Source: Candidatus Cyanaurora vandensis (lineage in GTDB: Bacteria; Cyanobacteriota; Cyanobacteriia; Gloeobacterales; Anthocerotibacteraceae). Taken from it: DNA of 32,696 bases. A program made the translations under genes and the position numbers. Location: positions 1 to 32,696 of the forward strand of contig NZ_JAAXLT010000075.1 in NCBI RefSeq assembly GCF_013285555.1. The letters run 5' to 3'. The notes under the pieces are model-generated. The model saw only the letters and a list, made by a program, of their open reading frames with translations, made no database searches and was not told the DNA's origin. Shown piece by piece: positions 24,711 to 32,694 of the stretch; position 1 is the first letter of the stretch, and every line of letters begins with the position of its first letter.

Positions 24711-24950
24711 ACAATCTTTCTGTAACTGTTGCAATAGCATGTTGACGGTTTACAATCCTTCTGTAACTTCTGCGATAGCATGTTAACTAGACACAATGGC
24801 ATGTTGATGACCAACAATAGCATGTTAACAGTTTACAATCTTTCTGTAGCTCCTGTAATGACATATTGATGATTTACAATGGCACATAGACTACGCACAA
24901 TGGCATGTTGACTAAGCACAATGCTTCTGTAACTCTTGCAATAACATAAT
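24711..24950. repeat. Array of about 20.5-21-bp repeats
   Basis: ACAAT restarts at 24711, 24752, 24793, 24814, 24835, 24876, 24897 and 24918, so spacings are 41, 41, 21, 21, 41, 21 and 21 bp; each 41-bp step splits into two units, the second starting CAAT or similar. Two unit types occur: ACAATCTTTCTGTAACTxxTG and (A)CAATxGCATGTTxACxxxxx. Units are related but not identical. The array is non-coding, A+T-rich and 87 bp upstream of the start of the small membrane protein. The steps of two helical turns would put each copy on the same DNA face. Confidence 0.85.
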
Positions 24951-25060
24951 TTTATTTGCAAAGCGGAAAAACCTCAACAGCCGCTCCCTACTCCTAGCCC
25001 CTCCCCCACGTGGTGAGGCAGGAGAGTAAGAATTAAAAATGCTCTTCTGTGTTTTGCCTT

Positions 25061-25115
25061 GGTCCCCCACCACGCCTGTGCCCGTCAGGGTATGGGGCGG
25101 AGGGACCTCTTTTGT
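25061..25115 (+). terminator. Hairpin with T-run before the amidohydrolase gene
   Basis: GGTCCC-CC (25061-25068) pairs with GG-A-GGGACC (25099-25107) and is followed by TCTTTTGT. It lacks an upstream plus-strand gene, so it could be an attenuator in the leader of the amidohydrolase gene. The rest of 24951-25139 shows nothing else I can support. Confidence 0.4.
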
Positions 25116-25139
25116 ATTGTCAACTCCTAGGATGAATGG

Positions 25140-26216
25140 ATGATGCCGCCGGGGTTAGTCGAGTTTCTGGGAGGAGCGGGACCGGGGGAACCTGTGCCGG
25201 GTACCCCCTATTGGGTCTTGCCGGGATTGGTCAATGCCCATGACCATCTGGATTTCAACCTGTACCCGCGTCTAGGCCATCCGCCCTATGCCAATAGCTA
25301 TGAATGGGGCCGGGAGGTCTATCGGCCTGAGCAGGAGCCGATTTGCTCGATTCTCAGAGTAACGAAACGAGACCGCCTACGCTGGGGAGCCTATCGCAAC
25401 CTGTTGGCAGGGGTAACGACGGTTCAGCACCACAACCCCTGGCACTGGTCTATATGGAATTTTCCCGTGCGGGTGCCGCCCTACACCTGGGCACATTCCC
25501 TGGATTCAGGACGGGATTGGCAAGGGCAGTACCAACGGTCACACCAGGGACGGCCTTTCTTTATTCATGGGGCAGAGGGCGTGGACACGGTAGCAGGTCA
25601 AGAGGTCCGGGTCTTAGCTAAACGGGGGTTGCTGGGTCCGAGTACGGTCCTAATCCATGGCATCAATCTGGATGAATGGGCCATTACCCAACTCCGGGAT
25701 ACAGGGGCGGCGGTGGTGTGGTGCCCGACCAGTAACTTTTATTTGTATGGACAGACCGCCCCAGTGCGGGAACTGCTGGCAGCAGGGGTCCCGGTGGCCC
25801 TGGGCAGTGACAGTACGATTTCGGGCAGTGCGGATTTGTTGTGTGAATTACAGGCGGCCCGGAGATTGGGTTGGTTGAGCGATGAAGCGCTTTACGCGAT
25901 GGTGACGAGTGCAGCAAGTCGTATCCTGGGCCAAGCTCAGACGACAGACTTCATCCTGGTGGCGGCTCCTGGGGCACAGACGGCGGCGGAAGCTCTTTTT
26001 CAGGTCAATACGGAGACCCTACATTTAGTCTGGGGCCAAGGGCGGGTGCTACTTGCGGCGGAACCACTTTTACCTCTGGTCACGGGGAGGTTACGGCCCG
26101 TGGGGATAGATGGGCGGTTGCGGTGGATCTGGGGTCCGTTACCTGAATTATTGCGGCGGACTACGGCTCGGTTGGGACAGCGGAGTTATTTTGAGAAACG
26201 GTTGACGGTGGTCTGA
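25140..26216 (+). CDS. Amidohydrolase family protein (cytosine deaminase/chlorohydrolase-like)
   Basis: A 358-residue metal-dependent hydrolase. Metal-site residues visible are HDH in PGLVNAHDHLDFN (His34, His36), His143 in FFIHGAEGVD, His173 in VLIHGINLDE and Asp224 in LGSDSTISG. These match the ATZ/TRZ and guanine/cytosine deaminase branch, which deaminates or dechlorinates ring compounds. The N-terminal beta-sandwich is short, about 25 residues before the barrel; an in-frame TAG at 25128 rules out a longer start. The substrate is unknown. Its 3' end overlaps the next minus-strand gene by 56 bp. Confidence 0.85.
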   Translation: MMPPGLVEFLGGAGPGEPVPGTPYWVLPGLVNAHDHLDFNLYPRLGHPPYANSYEWGREVYRPEQEPICSILRVTKRDRLRWGAYRNLLAGVTTVQHHNPWHWSIWNFPVRVPPYTWAHSLDSGRDWQGQYQRSHQGRPFFIHGAEGVDTVAGQEVRVLAKRGLLGPSTVLIHGINLDEWAITQLRDTGAAVVWCPTSNFYLYGQTAPVRELLAAGVPVALGSDSTISGSADLLCELQAARRLGWLSDEALYAMVTSAASRILGQAQTTDFILVAAPGAQTAAEALFQVNTETLHLVWGQGRVLLAAEPLLPLVTGRLRPVGIDGRLRWIWGPLPELLRRTTARLGQRSYFEKRLTVV

Positions 26217-26685
26217 TTCTTGCTAAGGCCGCTTGCATGACCTGTTGTTGTTCCTCGTCGTAACCCCATTTCTGGAGGAATAAAGCGTAGGGTCCGGCGT
26301 GGTCGGTGAGGGCTTGGTTCATGCACTGGGCCTCCGGCTGGCAGTGGGGAAGTTGCACCAAGAGGTCATGGGTGCGGCGGGCGGTCTCCCTGGAACCCTG
26401 GGCAGCGGGTTCATCATCCCGTCGCTGGTGGGTGAGGACCATGGCGGTGGACATGACTAAATTCTTGACCAGGAGTTCCGGAACTGGAGCGGGGGCTTGG
26501 GCGAGGATTTCGATAAGCGCGTTAGGCACAGACCAATCCCCAGTTAGAAAAATTACCAAGAAGCCACGGGCTCCGGCAGGCGTTTCCAATAGACGGGCAA
26601 TTTCCAGGAGGGCGGCTGGGTCCTGGGGGTACCGCTGGAGCAGGTCTTGAGCCACGACGAGGGCTTGCTCGAAACTCAGGGCCAT
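26161..26685 (-). CDS. Hypothetical helical protein
   Basis: 174 residues from ATG 26685, which has GGGGAG upstream at good spacing; a GTG at 26691 is also in frame. I do not recognise a named domain. It is soluble and helical: LSFEQALVVAQDLLQRYPQD, then IARLLETPAGARGFLV and ALTDHAGPYALFLQKWGY. This style fits conserved cyanobacterial proteins of unknown function. It is divergent from the HEAT-repeat gene across a gap of 52 bp and convergent with the amidohydrolase, overlapping it by 56 bp. Confidence 0.65.
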   Translation of the reverse strand: MALSFEQALVVAQDLLQRYPQDPAALLEIARLLETPAGARGFLVIFLTGDWSVPNALIEILAQAPAPVPELLVKNLVMSTAMVLTHQRRDDEPAAQGSRETARRTHDLLVQLPHCQPEAQCMNQALTDHAGPYALFLQKWGYDEEQQQVMQAALARIRPPSTVSQNNSAVPTEP

Positions 26686-26702
26686 CACCACTCCCCAGAA
26701 GG

Positions 26703-26731
26703 TGTAAAAATCGCTAGTAAAAGTTTACAAT
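26703..26731 (+). promoter_or_regulatory. Possible promoter of the HEAT-repeat gene
   Basis: TACAAT at 26726-26731 ends 6 bp before ATG 26738, with a weak TGTAAA 17 bp upstream. If used, transcription would start at or near the ATG, giving a leaderless mRNA. Confidence 0.35.
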
Positions 26732-26737
26732 AACGCT

Positions 26738-27418
26738 ATGCAACGGACAGGCACGATACTAGAAGAATCTGCGACTCTTGCCATGCTGGACACGGACTCA
26801 GCTTATGGGGATGATATTCTAGACCCCGCCCCACCGCTGGACGTCGAAGCTATCCTGACTCAGCTCAGTTCGCCCCAAGTCTCGGAGCGGATGCAAGCGG
26901 CCCGTCAGTTCTCCGAAGTGGTCGAACCCCGTGCGATTCCCTGTTTAATTCATCTATTGGCGGATGCCTGCCCGTTAGTCCGCATCAGTGCTGTCTATGC
27001 GTTAGGCCGTAACCCGGACCCCCAGGCGGTCGAGCCTCTGGTCCTGTGCCTAGAAGATTTTAATGATTACGTCCGTAAGGGTGCAGTCTGGGCCTTGGGG
27101 AACTGTCAGGACCTCCGTGCTCTCCATCCCCTCATCGCCAGTCTGTGTTTTGATGTGGCGGCGGTTCGGCTCTGGAGTGCCAGTGCCCTGGGACAATTGG
27201 GGGACCGGGAAGCCGTCTCCTTCTTGATTGCAGCCCTCCAGGGCGACCCCGATGCCGCTGTGCGGGCGAACTGTGCCTGGGCCTTGAGCCGAATTGGGGA
27301 CCCCAGTGCCCGTGAACCCCTGCGCCGGGGGCTGAGTGACCCGGATCTAGGCGTGCAGCAGGACTGCGCGGCGGCTTTGGCCCATCTAGGCTGGGGCGTG
27401 GACCTAGATAGTTATTAA
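26738..27418 (+). CDS. HEAT-repeat protein (PBS-lyase HEAT-like)
   Basis: A 226-residue protein made of about five HEAT repeats from residue 36 on: AIPCLIHLLADACPLVRISA, then AVEPLVLCLEDFNDYVRKGA, ALHPLIASLCFDVAAVRLWS, AVSFLIAALQGDPDAAVRAN and AREPLRRGLSDPDLGVQQDC. These repeats are seen in phycobilin lyases (CpcE, NblB types) and in scaffolds. No lyase partner (CpcF-like) is adjacent, so a bilin role is not supported beyond the repeat type. The N-terminal 35 residues are acidic and probably unfolded. An internal ATG at 26783 is an alternative start. It is followed after 46 bp by the EbsA-like gene, perhaps co-transcribed. Confidence 0.85.
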   Translation: MQRTGTILEESATLAMLDTDSAYGDDILDPAPPLDVEAILTQLSSPQVSERMQAARQFSEVVEPRAIPCLIHLLADACPLVRISAVYALGRNPDPQAVEPLVLCLEDFNDYVRKGAVWALGNCQDLRALHPLIASLCFDVAAVRLWSASALGQLGDREAVSFLIAALQGDPDAAVRANCAWALSRIGDPSAREPLRRGLSDPDLGVQQDCAAALAHLGWGVDLDSY

Positions 27419-27464
27419 CTCCACCCCTGAGGGAAGCCTAAGCCACGGTCTACCTACTGCCACC

Positions 27465-27839
27465 ATGCAGATTACCCCAGCCCCCCAGCGCGAAGTCGCC
27501 CTCTACTACCCCTACTACCCGGCAACCCGCCGTAACTTCTTGCCTCTGGCCTTGGGTCTCTACAAACAGGGCGCAACAGATGGTGTGCGCCGCATCGAAG
27601 GTCCCCAACGCCGGGAAGTCCCCTTCACCGCCACTTGGGCGGTCAAACAGTTGCCCTCGGACCTAACCGTGTGTCGGGTGGTTTTTGTCGTCCCCAACCG
27701 TGAACCCTTGGCCTACGAAGTTGCCTTCCCCAATACCGAGTTCATTGGTTATCTGGTGGAGACAATGCCGGGCTACAACGAACAGAAACCCATCGAATTA
27801 CCGCAACAGTTCTACCGCCGTATCCTAGGCTATGCCTAA
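27465..27839 (+). CDS. ebsA: EbsA-like type IV pilus biogenesis protein
   Basis: A 124-residue cytosolic protein. The pattern ALYYPYY...RRNFLPLALGLY, then GVRRIEG, PFTATWAVKQLPSDLTVCRV and FYRRIL matches my memory of EbsA of Synechococcus elongatus, a cyanobacterial protein needed for type IV pilus assembly and for biofilm self-suppression, reported in a complex with PilB and Hfq. The identification is by recalled motif, not by alignment. No other pilus gene lies in the window. It is followed directly by a clear terminator. Confidence 0.7.
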   Translation: MQITPAPQREVALYYPYYPATRRNFLPLALGLYKQGATDGVRRIEGPQRREVPFTATWAVKQLPSDLTVCRVVFVVPNREPLAYEVAFPNTEFIGYLVETMPGYNEQKPIELPQQFYRRILGYA

Positions 27840-27843
27840 AACA

Positions 27844-27865
27844 AAACCCGGTTTAGGCCGGGTTT
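27844..27865. terminator. Bidirectional rho-independent terminator after ebsA
   Basis: AAACCCGG pairs with CCGGGTTT (8 bp) around a 6-base loop. T-rich ends occur on both strands, so it can serve the EbsA-like gene and the small minus-strand ORF that ends 20 bp away. Confidence 0.85.
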
Positions 27866-27884
27866 ACTCAGTTGATGCAGCGAT

Positions 27885-28052
27885 TTAACGGCGGCGGTCA
27901 AGGTTGCCCAGGGTGCAAGCGCGTCCGCCACTAGTCCGGCAGGACGTGTCTTGAAAAGGTTGAGGACCGATACGAGGAAAGCTAAAGGACCGCGCTTGAA
28001 ACAGGTTCAAAAAAGCATCCACAAATTGGTCAATCGCTTTTTTCATCGCCAT
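27885..28052 (-). CDS. Small ORF, 55 residues, unknown
   Basis: ATG 28052 to TAA 27885, in what is otherwise a 380-bp gap. It begins MAMKKAIDQFVDAFLNLF, an amphipathic helix, then has SFSFPRIGPQPFQD and a basic tail with two Cys ending in LDRRR. It ends 20 bp before a terminator that suits it, which favours a real gene. I do not recognise it. A weak GCGAG lies directly upstream of the ATG. Nothing else is seen in 28053-28221. Confidence 0.45.
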   Translation of the reverse strand: MAMKKAIDQFVDAFLNLFQARSFSFPRIGPQPFQDTSCRTSGGRACTLGNLDRRR

Positions 28053-28221
28053 CTCGCAAGTTAAGTGTATTTAGCTTAGTCGTCCGGCAAAGCTAGGAAT
28101 GTCTCTGAGATTAATCTTTACCTACCCAAGGGTCCAGATTCTCCCAGTTGAACTAGTGGGCTCGCCCGTCTCCGGTTAGATTAGGCAAAGTTACCCGCCG
28201 TTGTCAGCCCACGGAGTCTTT

Positions 28222-29454
28222 ATGGCGAAAACCCCAGACCAGCGACTACCCCCCCGCTCAGTACCCTGGGTCCCACTCCTACTAGGCTTACTCGTCATTG
28301 GCGGCGGGGTGTATTTTTTGCGTCAACAAGTCGAGAATGCTGAACAAGCTCCGGCTCCACGGGCAAAACCAGCAATCCCCGTTACGAGTGCTGTCACCCA
28401 ACAACGAGCCATTCCGGTCCAGATCACCAGTGTCGGGAATGTCGAAGCAGCGGCAACTGTAGCCGTGCGTTCTCAGGTGGAAGGACAACTGCTCAAAGTC
28501 CACTTCCGGCAAGGGGAGCTAGTCCGTCAGGGTCAAGTATTGTTCTCCATTGACCCGCGCACGGTCCAAGCCAACCTGCTTCAGACTCAAGCCGCTGTCA
28601 ATCAGGCCCTCGCCAGTGTCGAACAAGCGAGAGCACTGCTGGTCAAAGACCAAGCCCAACTGCGGACCGCCCGGACCCAATTAGCGCGTTATGAGCAACT
28701 CTATACCCGAGGAGCCATCTCCCAGGACCAGTTAGACCAGTACCGTACCAATGTAGATGCGCTGGTTGCGACGGTACGCGCCGACGAAGCCAATATCCGT
28801 AATACCCAGGCTAGGGTCAACGCCGACCTTGCCGCCGTCACTAATGCCCAAGTGCAACTCGGCTACACCACCATTCGCGCCCCGATTAGCGGACGAGCCG
28901 GGGACCTCCTTTTTGACAGTGGAAACCTGATCCGGACCAATGACACTACGCCCTTAGTAACGATTAACCAAATTAATCCGATCTATGTCAGCTTCACCAT
29001 TCCTGAGGTGCAACTCGCTAACCTCCGGGCACAGATGACCAAGAGCGGACTCAAGGTAACAGTCCGAGCTCCCAATGCAACGGGTACGCCTACAGGCAAC
29101 CTCACCTTTGTCAATAACGCTGTGGATCCCACGACCGGCACCATCCAACTCAAAGCGACCTTTGCCAACCGCGATAACTATCTAGTTCCCGGTCAGTTTG
29201 TGGATACGACTTTGACCTTGAACACCTTAGATAATGCCATCGTAGTCCCGTCCCAAGCCGTACAGACCGGACAGAAGGGCCTCTATGTATTTGTGATTAA
29301 GCCCGACCAACTGGTCGAAGAACGGTCCGTCACCAGTAAGCTCACCTATCAGGGCCTCGCCGTGATTGACCAAGGTTTGCGCCCCGGTGAAGTCGTCGTC
29401 ACCGATGGTCAGCTTCAGCTTGTCCCCGGTGCAAAAGTCCAGTCCAAGTCCTGA
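28222..29454 (+). CDS. RND efflux membrane-fusion protein (HlyD/AcrA family)
   Basis: A 410-residue periplasmic adaptor. The N-terminal anchor is VPLLLGLLVIGGGVYFLRQQ. A barrel-sandwich lipoyl half-motif follows (VRSQVEGQLLKVHFRQGELV), then a long coiled-coil hairpin (about residues 100-205, with LEQ-type heptads), the second half (GYTTIRAPISGRAGDLLFDSG) and a membrane-proximal domain. Start ATG 28222 has GGAG 7 bp upstream; a TTG at 28201 is less likely. It lies 9 bp before the pump gene, so they form an operon. The adaptor links the inner-membrane pump to an outer-membrane channel, whose gene is not here. Confidence 0.93.
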   Translation: MAKTPDQRLPPRSVPWVPLLLGLLVIGGGVYFLRQQVENAEQAPAPRAKPAIPVTSAVTQQRAIPVQITSVGNVEAAATVAVRSQVEGQLLKVHFRQGELVRQGQVLFSIDPRTVQANLLQTQAAVNQALASVEQARALLVKDQAQLRTARTQLARYEQLYTRGAISQDQLDQYRTNVDALVATVRADEANIRNTQARVNADLAAVTNAQVQLGYTTIRAPISGRAGDLLFDSGNLIRTNDTTPLVTINQINPIYVSFTIPEVQLANLRAQMTKSGLKVTVRAPNATGTPTGNLTFVNNAVDPTTGTIQLKATFANRDNYLVPGQFVDTTLTLNTLDNAIVVPSQAVQTGQKGLYVFVIKPDQLVEERSVTSKLTYQGLAVIDQGLRPGEVVVTDGQLQLVPGAKVQSKS

Positions 29455-29463
29455 GGTAAAGCC

Positions 29464-32400
29464 ATGAATCCCTCTGCCCTCTTTATTCGTCGCCCGATCA
29501 CGACCGCTTTAATCATGGTGGCAATCCTACTCTTTGGGGTGGTGGCCTATCGTTTATTGCCCGTCAATGACCTGCCCAGTGTGGACTTCCCGACGATTCA
29601 GGTCTCTGCCAGTCTACCGGGAGCGAGTCCCGATACGATGGCGGCGACCGTTGCCACCCCCCTTGAACGCCAATTCGCCACCATCCCTGGCATTGACTCA
29701 ATGAACTCCAGCAGTAGTCTGGGCAACACCCAAATCACGCTCCAGTTCGACCTCAACCGTGGGATTGATGCAGCTTCTCAAGATGTCCAATCGGCAATCC
29801 AGGCCGCTTCTGCCCTACTTCCCCCCGGTCTCCCCAACCCGCCTTCCTTCCGTAAGGTCAACCCCGCCGATGCCCCGGTCCTTTATCTGGCCTTGACCTC
29901 GCCCACCCTGCCCCTGTCCCGGGTGGATGAATACGCCCAGACCGACATTGCCCAGCGGATCTCCACCGTCAGTGGGGTCGCCCAGGTCCAGGTCTATGGT
30001 GCCCAGAAGTACGCTGTCCGGGTCCTGCTCGATCCGGCTGCTCTTGCCACCCGTGGCATCGGCATTGACGAGGTGCAAGCTGCGATTAGAAGTGGCAACG
30101 TCAACCAACCCACGGGTACTCTCTATGGCGACTACCAGTCCTATAACATTAAGTCCAACGGTCAGCTAACCAACGCCGCCGCCTACCGTCAACTCGTTGT
30201 CACCTACCGCAACGGCGCACCAATTCGCTTAGAACAACTCGGACGGGTCATTGATAGCGTCGAGAACGATAAAACGGCGGGTTGGTATAACAATACTCGC
30301 TCGATTGTGCTGGCGATCCAGCGGCAACCGGGGGTAAATACGATTGAGGTAGTAGATAATATCAAAGAGCTATTACCCACCTTCCGCCAACAGTTACCTG
30401 CCTCCGTTAACCTAGAGGTCCAGTTTGACCGCTCCCAATCCATCCGCGCCTCGGTGGAAGAAGTGGAGTTTACACTAGTGCTGACGATTGGTCTGGTCGT
30501 GATGGTTATATTTCTATTCTTACGGAACTTCACGGCGACGATTATCCCGAGTCTGGCGGTCCCCCTCTCGATTGTGTTTACCTTTGGCGCGATGTATTTG
30601 TTTGGCTTCAGTCTCAACAACCTATCTTTAGTTGCCCTGACCCTAGCCGTTGGATTTGTAGTAGATGATGCGATTGTGGTCCTAGAGAATATCGTCCGGC
30701 ACCAGGAGATGGGCGAGGACCGGATGACGGCTGCCTTCAATGGCTCCCGTGAGATTTTCTTTACTGTTGTCTCAATGACGATTTCATTAGTTGCCGTATT
30801 TATTCCCCTATTATTCATGGGCGGGATTATCGGACGACTCTTTAGTGAATTCGCTGTCACGATGGCGGTGGCGATTCTGGTCTCGGGGTTCATCTCCTTG
30901 ACCTTGACCCCGATGCTCTGTAGTCGTTTCCTCAAAACTCCCAATCCCGATGAACCCCGCAACTGGTTTTATCAAGTCTCCGAACGATTCTTTAATGGAC
31001 TATTACACCTCTATGAGCGGAGTTTGCAGTGGGTGTTGGCTCGTCGTCTGCTGACCATGGGTGTATTCGTGGGGGTGCTAGTGGCTACGGTCTGGCTCTT
31101 TATCACCGTCCCCAAGGGCTTCATTCCCACAGAAGACACGGGTCAGGTGACAGCTTCCACTGAAGGTGTTCAAGGGATTTCCTTCGCTGAGATGGTCCGC
31201 CATCAACAGGCCGTCGCCGCCATCATTGACCGTAATCCCCATGTCGCGGCCTTCAACTCCAGCGTTGGAGCCGGCGGTAGCAACAGCGGACGAATGTTCA
31301 TCCGACTCAAACCCCGTGACGAGCGGCCCAGTGCCGACGAGATTATTCAGGAATTGCGGACCCAAGTGGCAGGCGTCCCCGGTATCCGCGTTTTCTTCCA
31401 GAACCCCCCCGCGATCCGTATTGGGGGCCAACAGACTAGGGCACTGTATCAATACACCCTCCAGAGCCCTGACACCGATGAGCTTTACCGCGTCGTCCCT
31501 CAGTTAGAAGCCAAGCTCCGCACCCTCCCTGAACTCCAGGATGTCAACTCCGATCTCAAATTGAGCAACCCCCAAATCAACCTCACTATCAATCGCGACA
31601 AAGCCGCCGCCCTCGGGGTTACGGCCCAACAGATCGAGTCCGCCCTCGGCAGTGCCTACGGTACGCCCCAGGTCTCCTTGATCTACACTGACACCAACCA
31701 ATTCCGGGTCATCCTCACGCTATTGCCCGAATATCAGAACGATCCCGCTTCCCTAGGTCGTCTTTACGTGCGCTCAACCATGGGTACGCTAGTCCCCTTG
31801 GCAACCGTGGCAGACTTTACCCAGGGTGTAGGCCCGCTCCAGGTCAACCACGTCGGTCAGTTCACCTCGTCTACGATCTCCTTTAACCTCAAACCCGGTG
31901 TTTCCCTCGGTGAAGCTACGGAAAAAGTCCAAGCTGCTGCCCAATCCGTCCTACCAGCAACTATCACCGCCAGTTTCCAGGGTTCTGCCCAAGTCTTTGA
32001 GGATTCCGTTGCGAACCTGGGTCTGCTCCTCGCGGTGGCAGTCCTCGTCATCTACATCGTGCTGGGTATCCTCTACGAGAGCTTTATTCACCCTTTAACC
32101 ATCCTTTCCGGGTTGCCCAGTGCGGGTTTCGGGGCACTCTTGACGCTGCTTATCTTCAAGGTAGACCTGAATATCTACGCCTTTTTGGGTCTGGTCTTGC
32201 TCGTCGGGATTGTCAAGAAAAACGCCATCATGATGGTGGATTTCGCCCTTGAAGCCCAGCGCAAGGACGGGAAGGACCCCGCCGAAGCGATCTATGCCGC
32301 CTGTCTTGTCCGCTTTCGTCCGATCATGATGACGAGTGTTGCCGCGCTCATGGGTACGCTTCCCATTGCCATCGGTTTCGGAGCCGGGGCTGAGACTCGT

Positions 32401-32544
32401 CAACCTCTCGGTCTCGTCGTCGTGGGCGGTCTGCTCTTCTCCCAAACCATCACGCTCTACATCACGCCAGTCATCTATCTCTACCTAGACCGCTGGGAGA
32501 AAAAAACCCATCCTCAAGATGAGCCTGTCCACGAATTTACCTAG
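29464..32544 (+). CDS. RND multidrug efflux pump, AcrB/MdtB family
   Basis: A 1026-residue inner-membrane proton-driven exporter of normal length. It opens with FIRRPITTALIMVAILLFG (first helix), then two large periplasmic loops and twelve membrane helices. The proton-relay residues are present: Asp401-Asp402 in FVVDDAIVVLEN and Lys919 in GIVKKNAIMMVDFA. The sequence is closest in style to the MdtB/MdtC or MexF-like drug pumps and not to metal (CzcA) pumps, as no CzcA-type metal motifs are seen. The substrate is unknown. A Shine-Dalgarno (GAGG) precedes the ATG by 8 bp. Confidence 0.95.
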   Translation: MNPSALFIRRPITTALIMVAILLFGVVAYRLLPVNDLPSVDFPTIQVSASLPGASPDTMAATVATPLERQFATIPGIDSMNSSSSLGNTQITLQFDLNRGIDAASQDVQSAIQAASALLPPGLPNPPSFRKVNPADAPVLYLALTSPTLPLSRVDEYAQTDIAQRISTVSGVAQVQVYGAQKYAVRVLLDPAALATRGIGIDEVQAAIRSGNVNQPTGTLYGDYQSYNIKSNGQLTNAAAYRQLVVTYRNGAPIRLEQLGRVIDSVENDKTAGWYNNTRSIVLAIQRQPGVNTIEVVDNIKELLPTFRQQLPASVNLEVQFDRSQSIRASVEEVEFTLVLTIGLVVMVIFLFLRNFTATIIPSLAVPLSIVFTFGAMYLFGFSLNNLSLVALTLAVGFVVDDAIVVLENIVRHQEMGEDRMTAAFNGSREIFFTVVSMTISLVAVFIPLLFMGGIIGRLFSEFAVTMAVAILVSGFISLTLTPMLCSRFLKTPNPDEPRNWFYQVSERFFNGLLHLYERSLQWVLARRLLTMGVFVGVLVATVWLFITVPKGFIPTEDTGQVTASTEGVQGISFAEMVRHQQAVAAIIDRNPHVAAFNSSVGAGGSNSGRMFIRLKPRDERPSADEIIQELRTQVAGVPGIRVFFQNPPAIRIGGQQTRALYQYTLQSPDTDELYRVVPQLEAKLRTLPELQDVNSDLKLSNPQINLTINRDKAAALGVTAQQIESALGSAYGTPQVSLIYTDTNQFRVILTLLPEYQNDPASLGRLYVRSTMGTLVPLATVADFTQGVGPLQVNHVGQFTSSTISFNLKPGVSLGEATEKVQAAAQSVLPATITASFQGSAQVFEDSVANLGLLLAVAVLVIYIVLGILYESFIHPLTILSGLPSAGFGALLTLLIFKVDLNIYAFLGLVLLVGIVKKNAIMMVDFALEAQRKDGKDPAEAIYAACLVRFRPIMMTSVAALMGTLPIAIGFGAGAETRQPLGLVVVGGLLFSQTITLYITPVIYLYLDRWEKKTHPQDEPVHEFT

Positions 32545-32586
32545 CCGGTCAACGCCATAGCAAGTATTTAGGCGTTGCACAAGCAG

Positions 32587-32694
32587 CTAATGAAAGCGGG
32601 GAGAAGTGGGATTTCCCCTGTTTTTAGGTAATGCACTACCAACCGTAAAGATAACTTCCACATCGCCTTGCTCTTTGCGTAACCAAGACGCTTG
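32587..32694 (-). CDS. 3' end of an unidentified gene, partial
   Basis: A minus-strand frame enters from the right edge and ends at TAG 32587, giving 35 residues: ...ASWLRKEQGDVEVIFTVG, then SALPKNRGNPTSPRFH. The composition looks protein-like, but the piece is short and other frames are also open. It would be convergent with the RND pump gene. Confidence 0.35.
   Translation of the reverse strand, partial: QASWLRKEQGDVEVIFTVGSALPKNRGNPTSPRFH
32598..32625 (+). terminator. Possible terminator of the RND operon
   Basis: GGGGA (32598-32602) pairs with TCCCC (32614-32618), followed by TG and TTTTT. The stem is short (5 bp), so support is modest. Confidence 0.45.

Noticed and set aside
24711-24950. 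CRISPR array
   Set aside because: There are no identical repeats separated by unique spacers of even length; the units are related all through and no cas gene is near.
24711-24950. Plasmid iteron origin
   Set aside because: The unit length fits, but no rep gene, DnaA box cluster or partition gene is present and the surroundings are chromosomal.
26738-27418. Phycobilin lyase subunit CpcE or NblB
   Set aside because: Only the HEAT repeat type matches; no partner subunit or phycobiliprotein gene is near, so I kept the general name.
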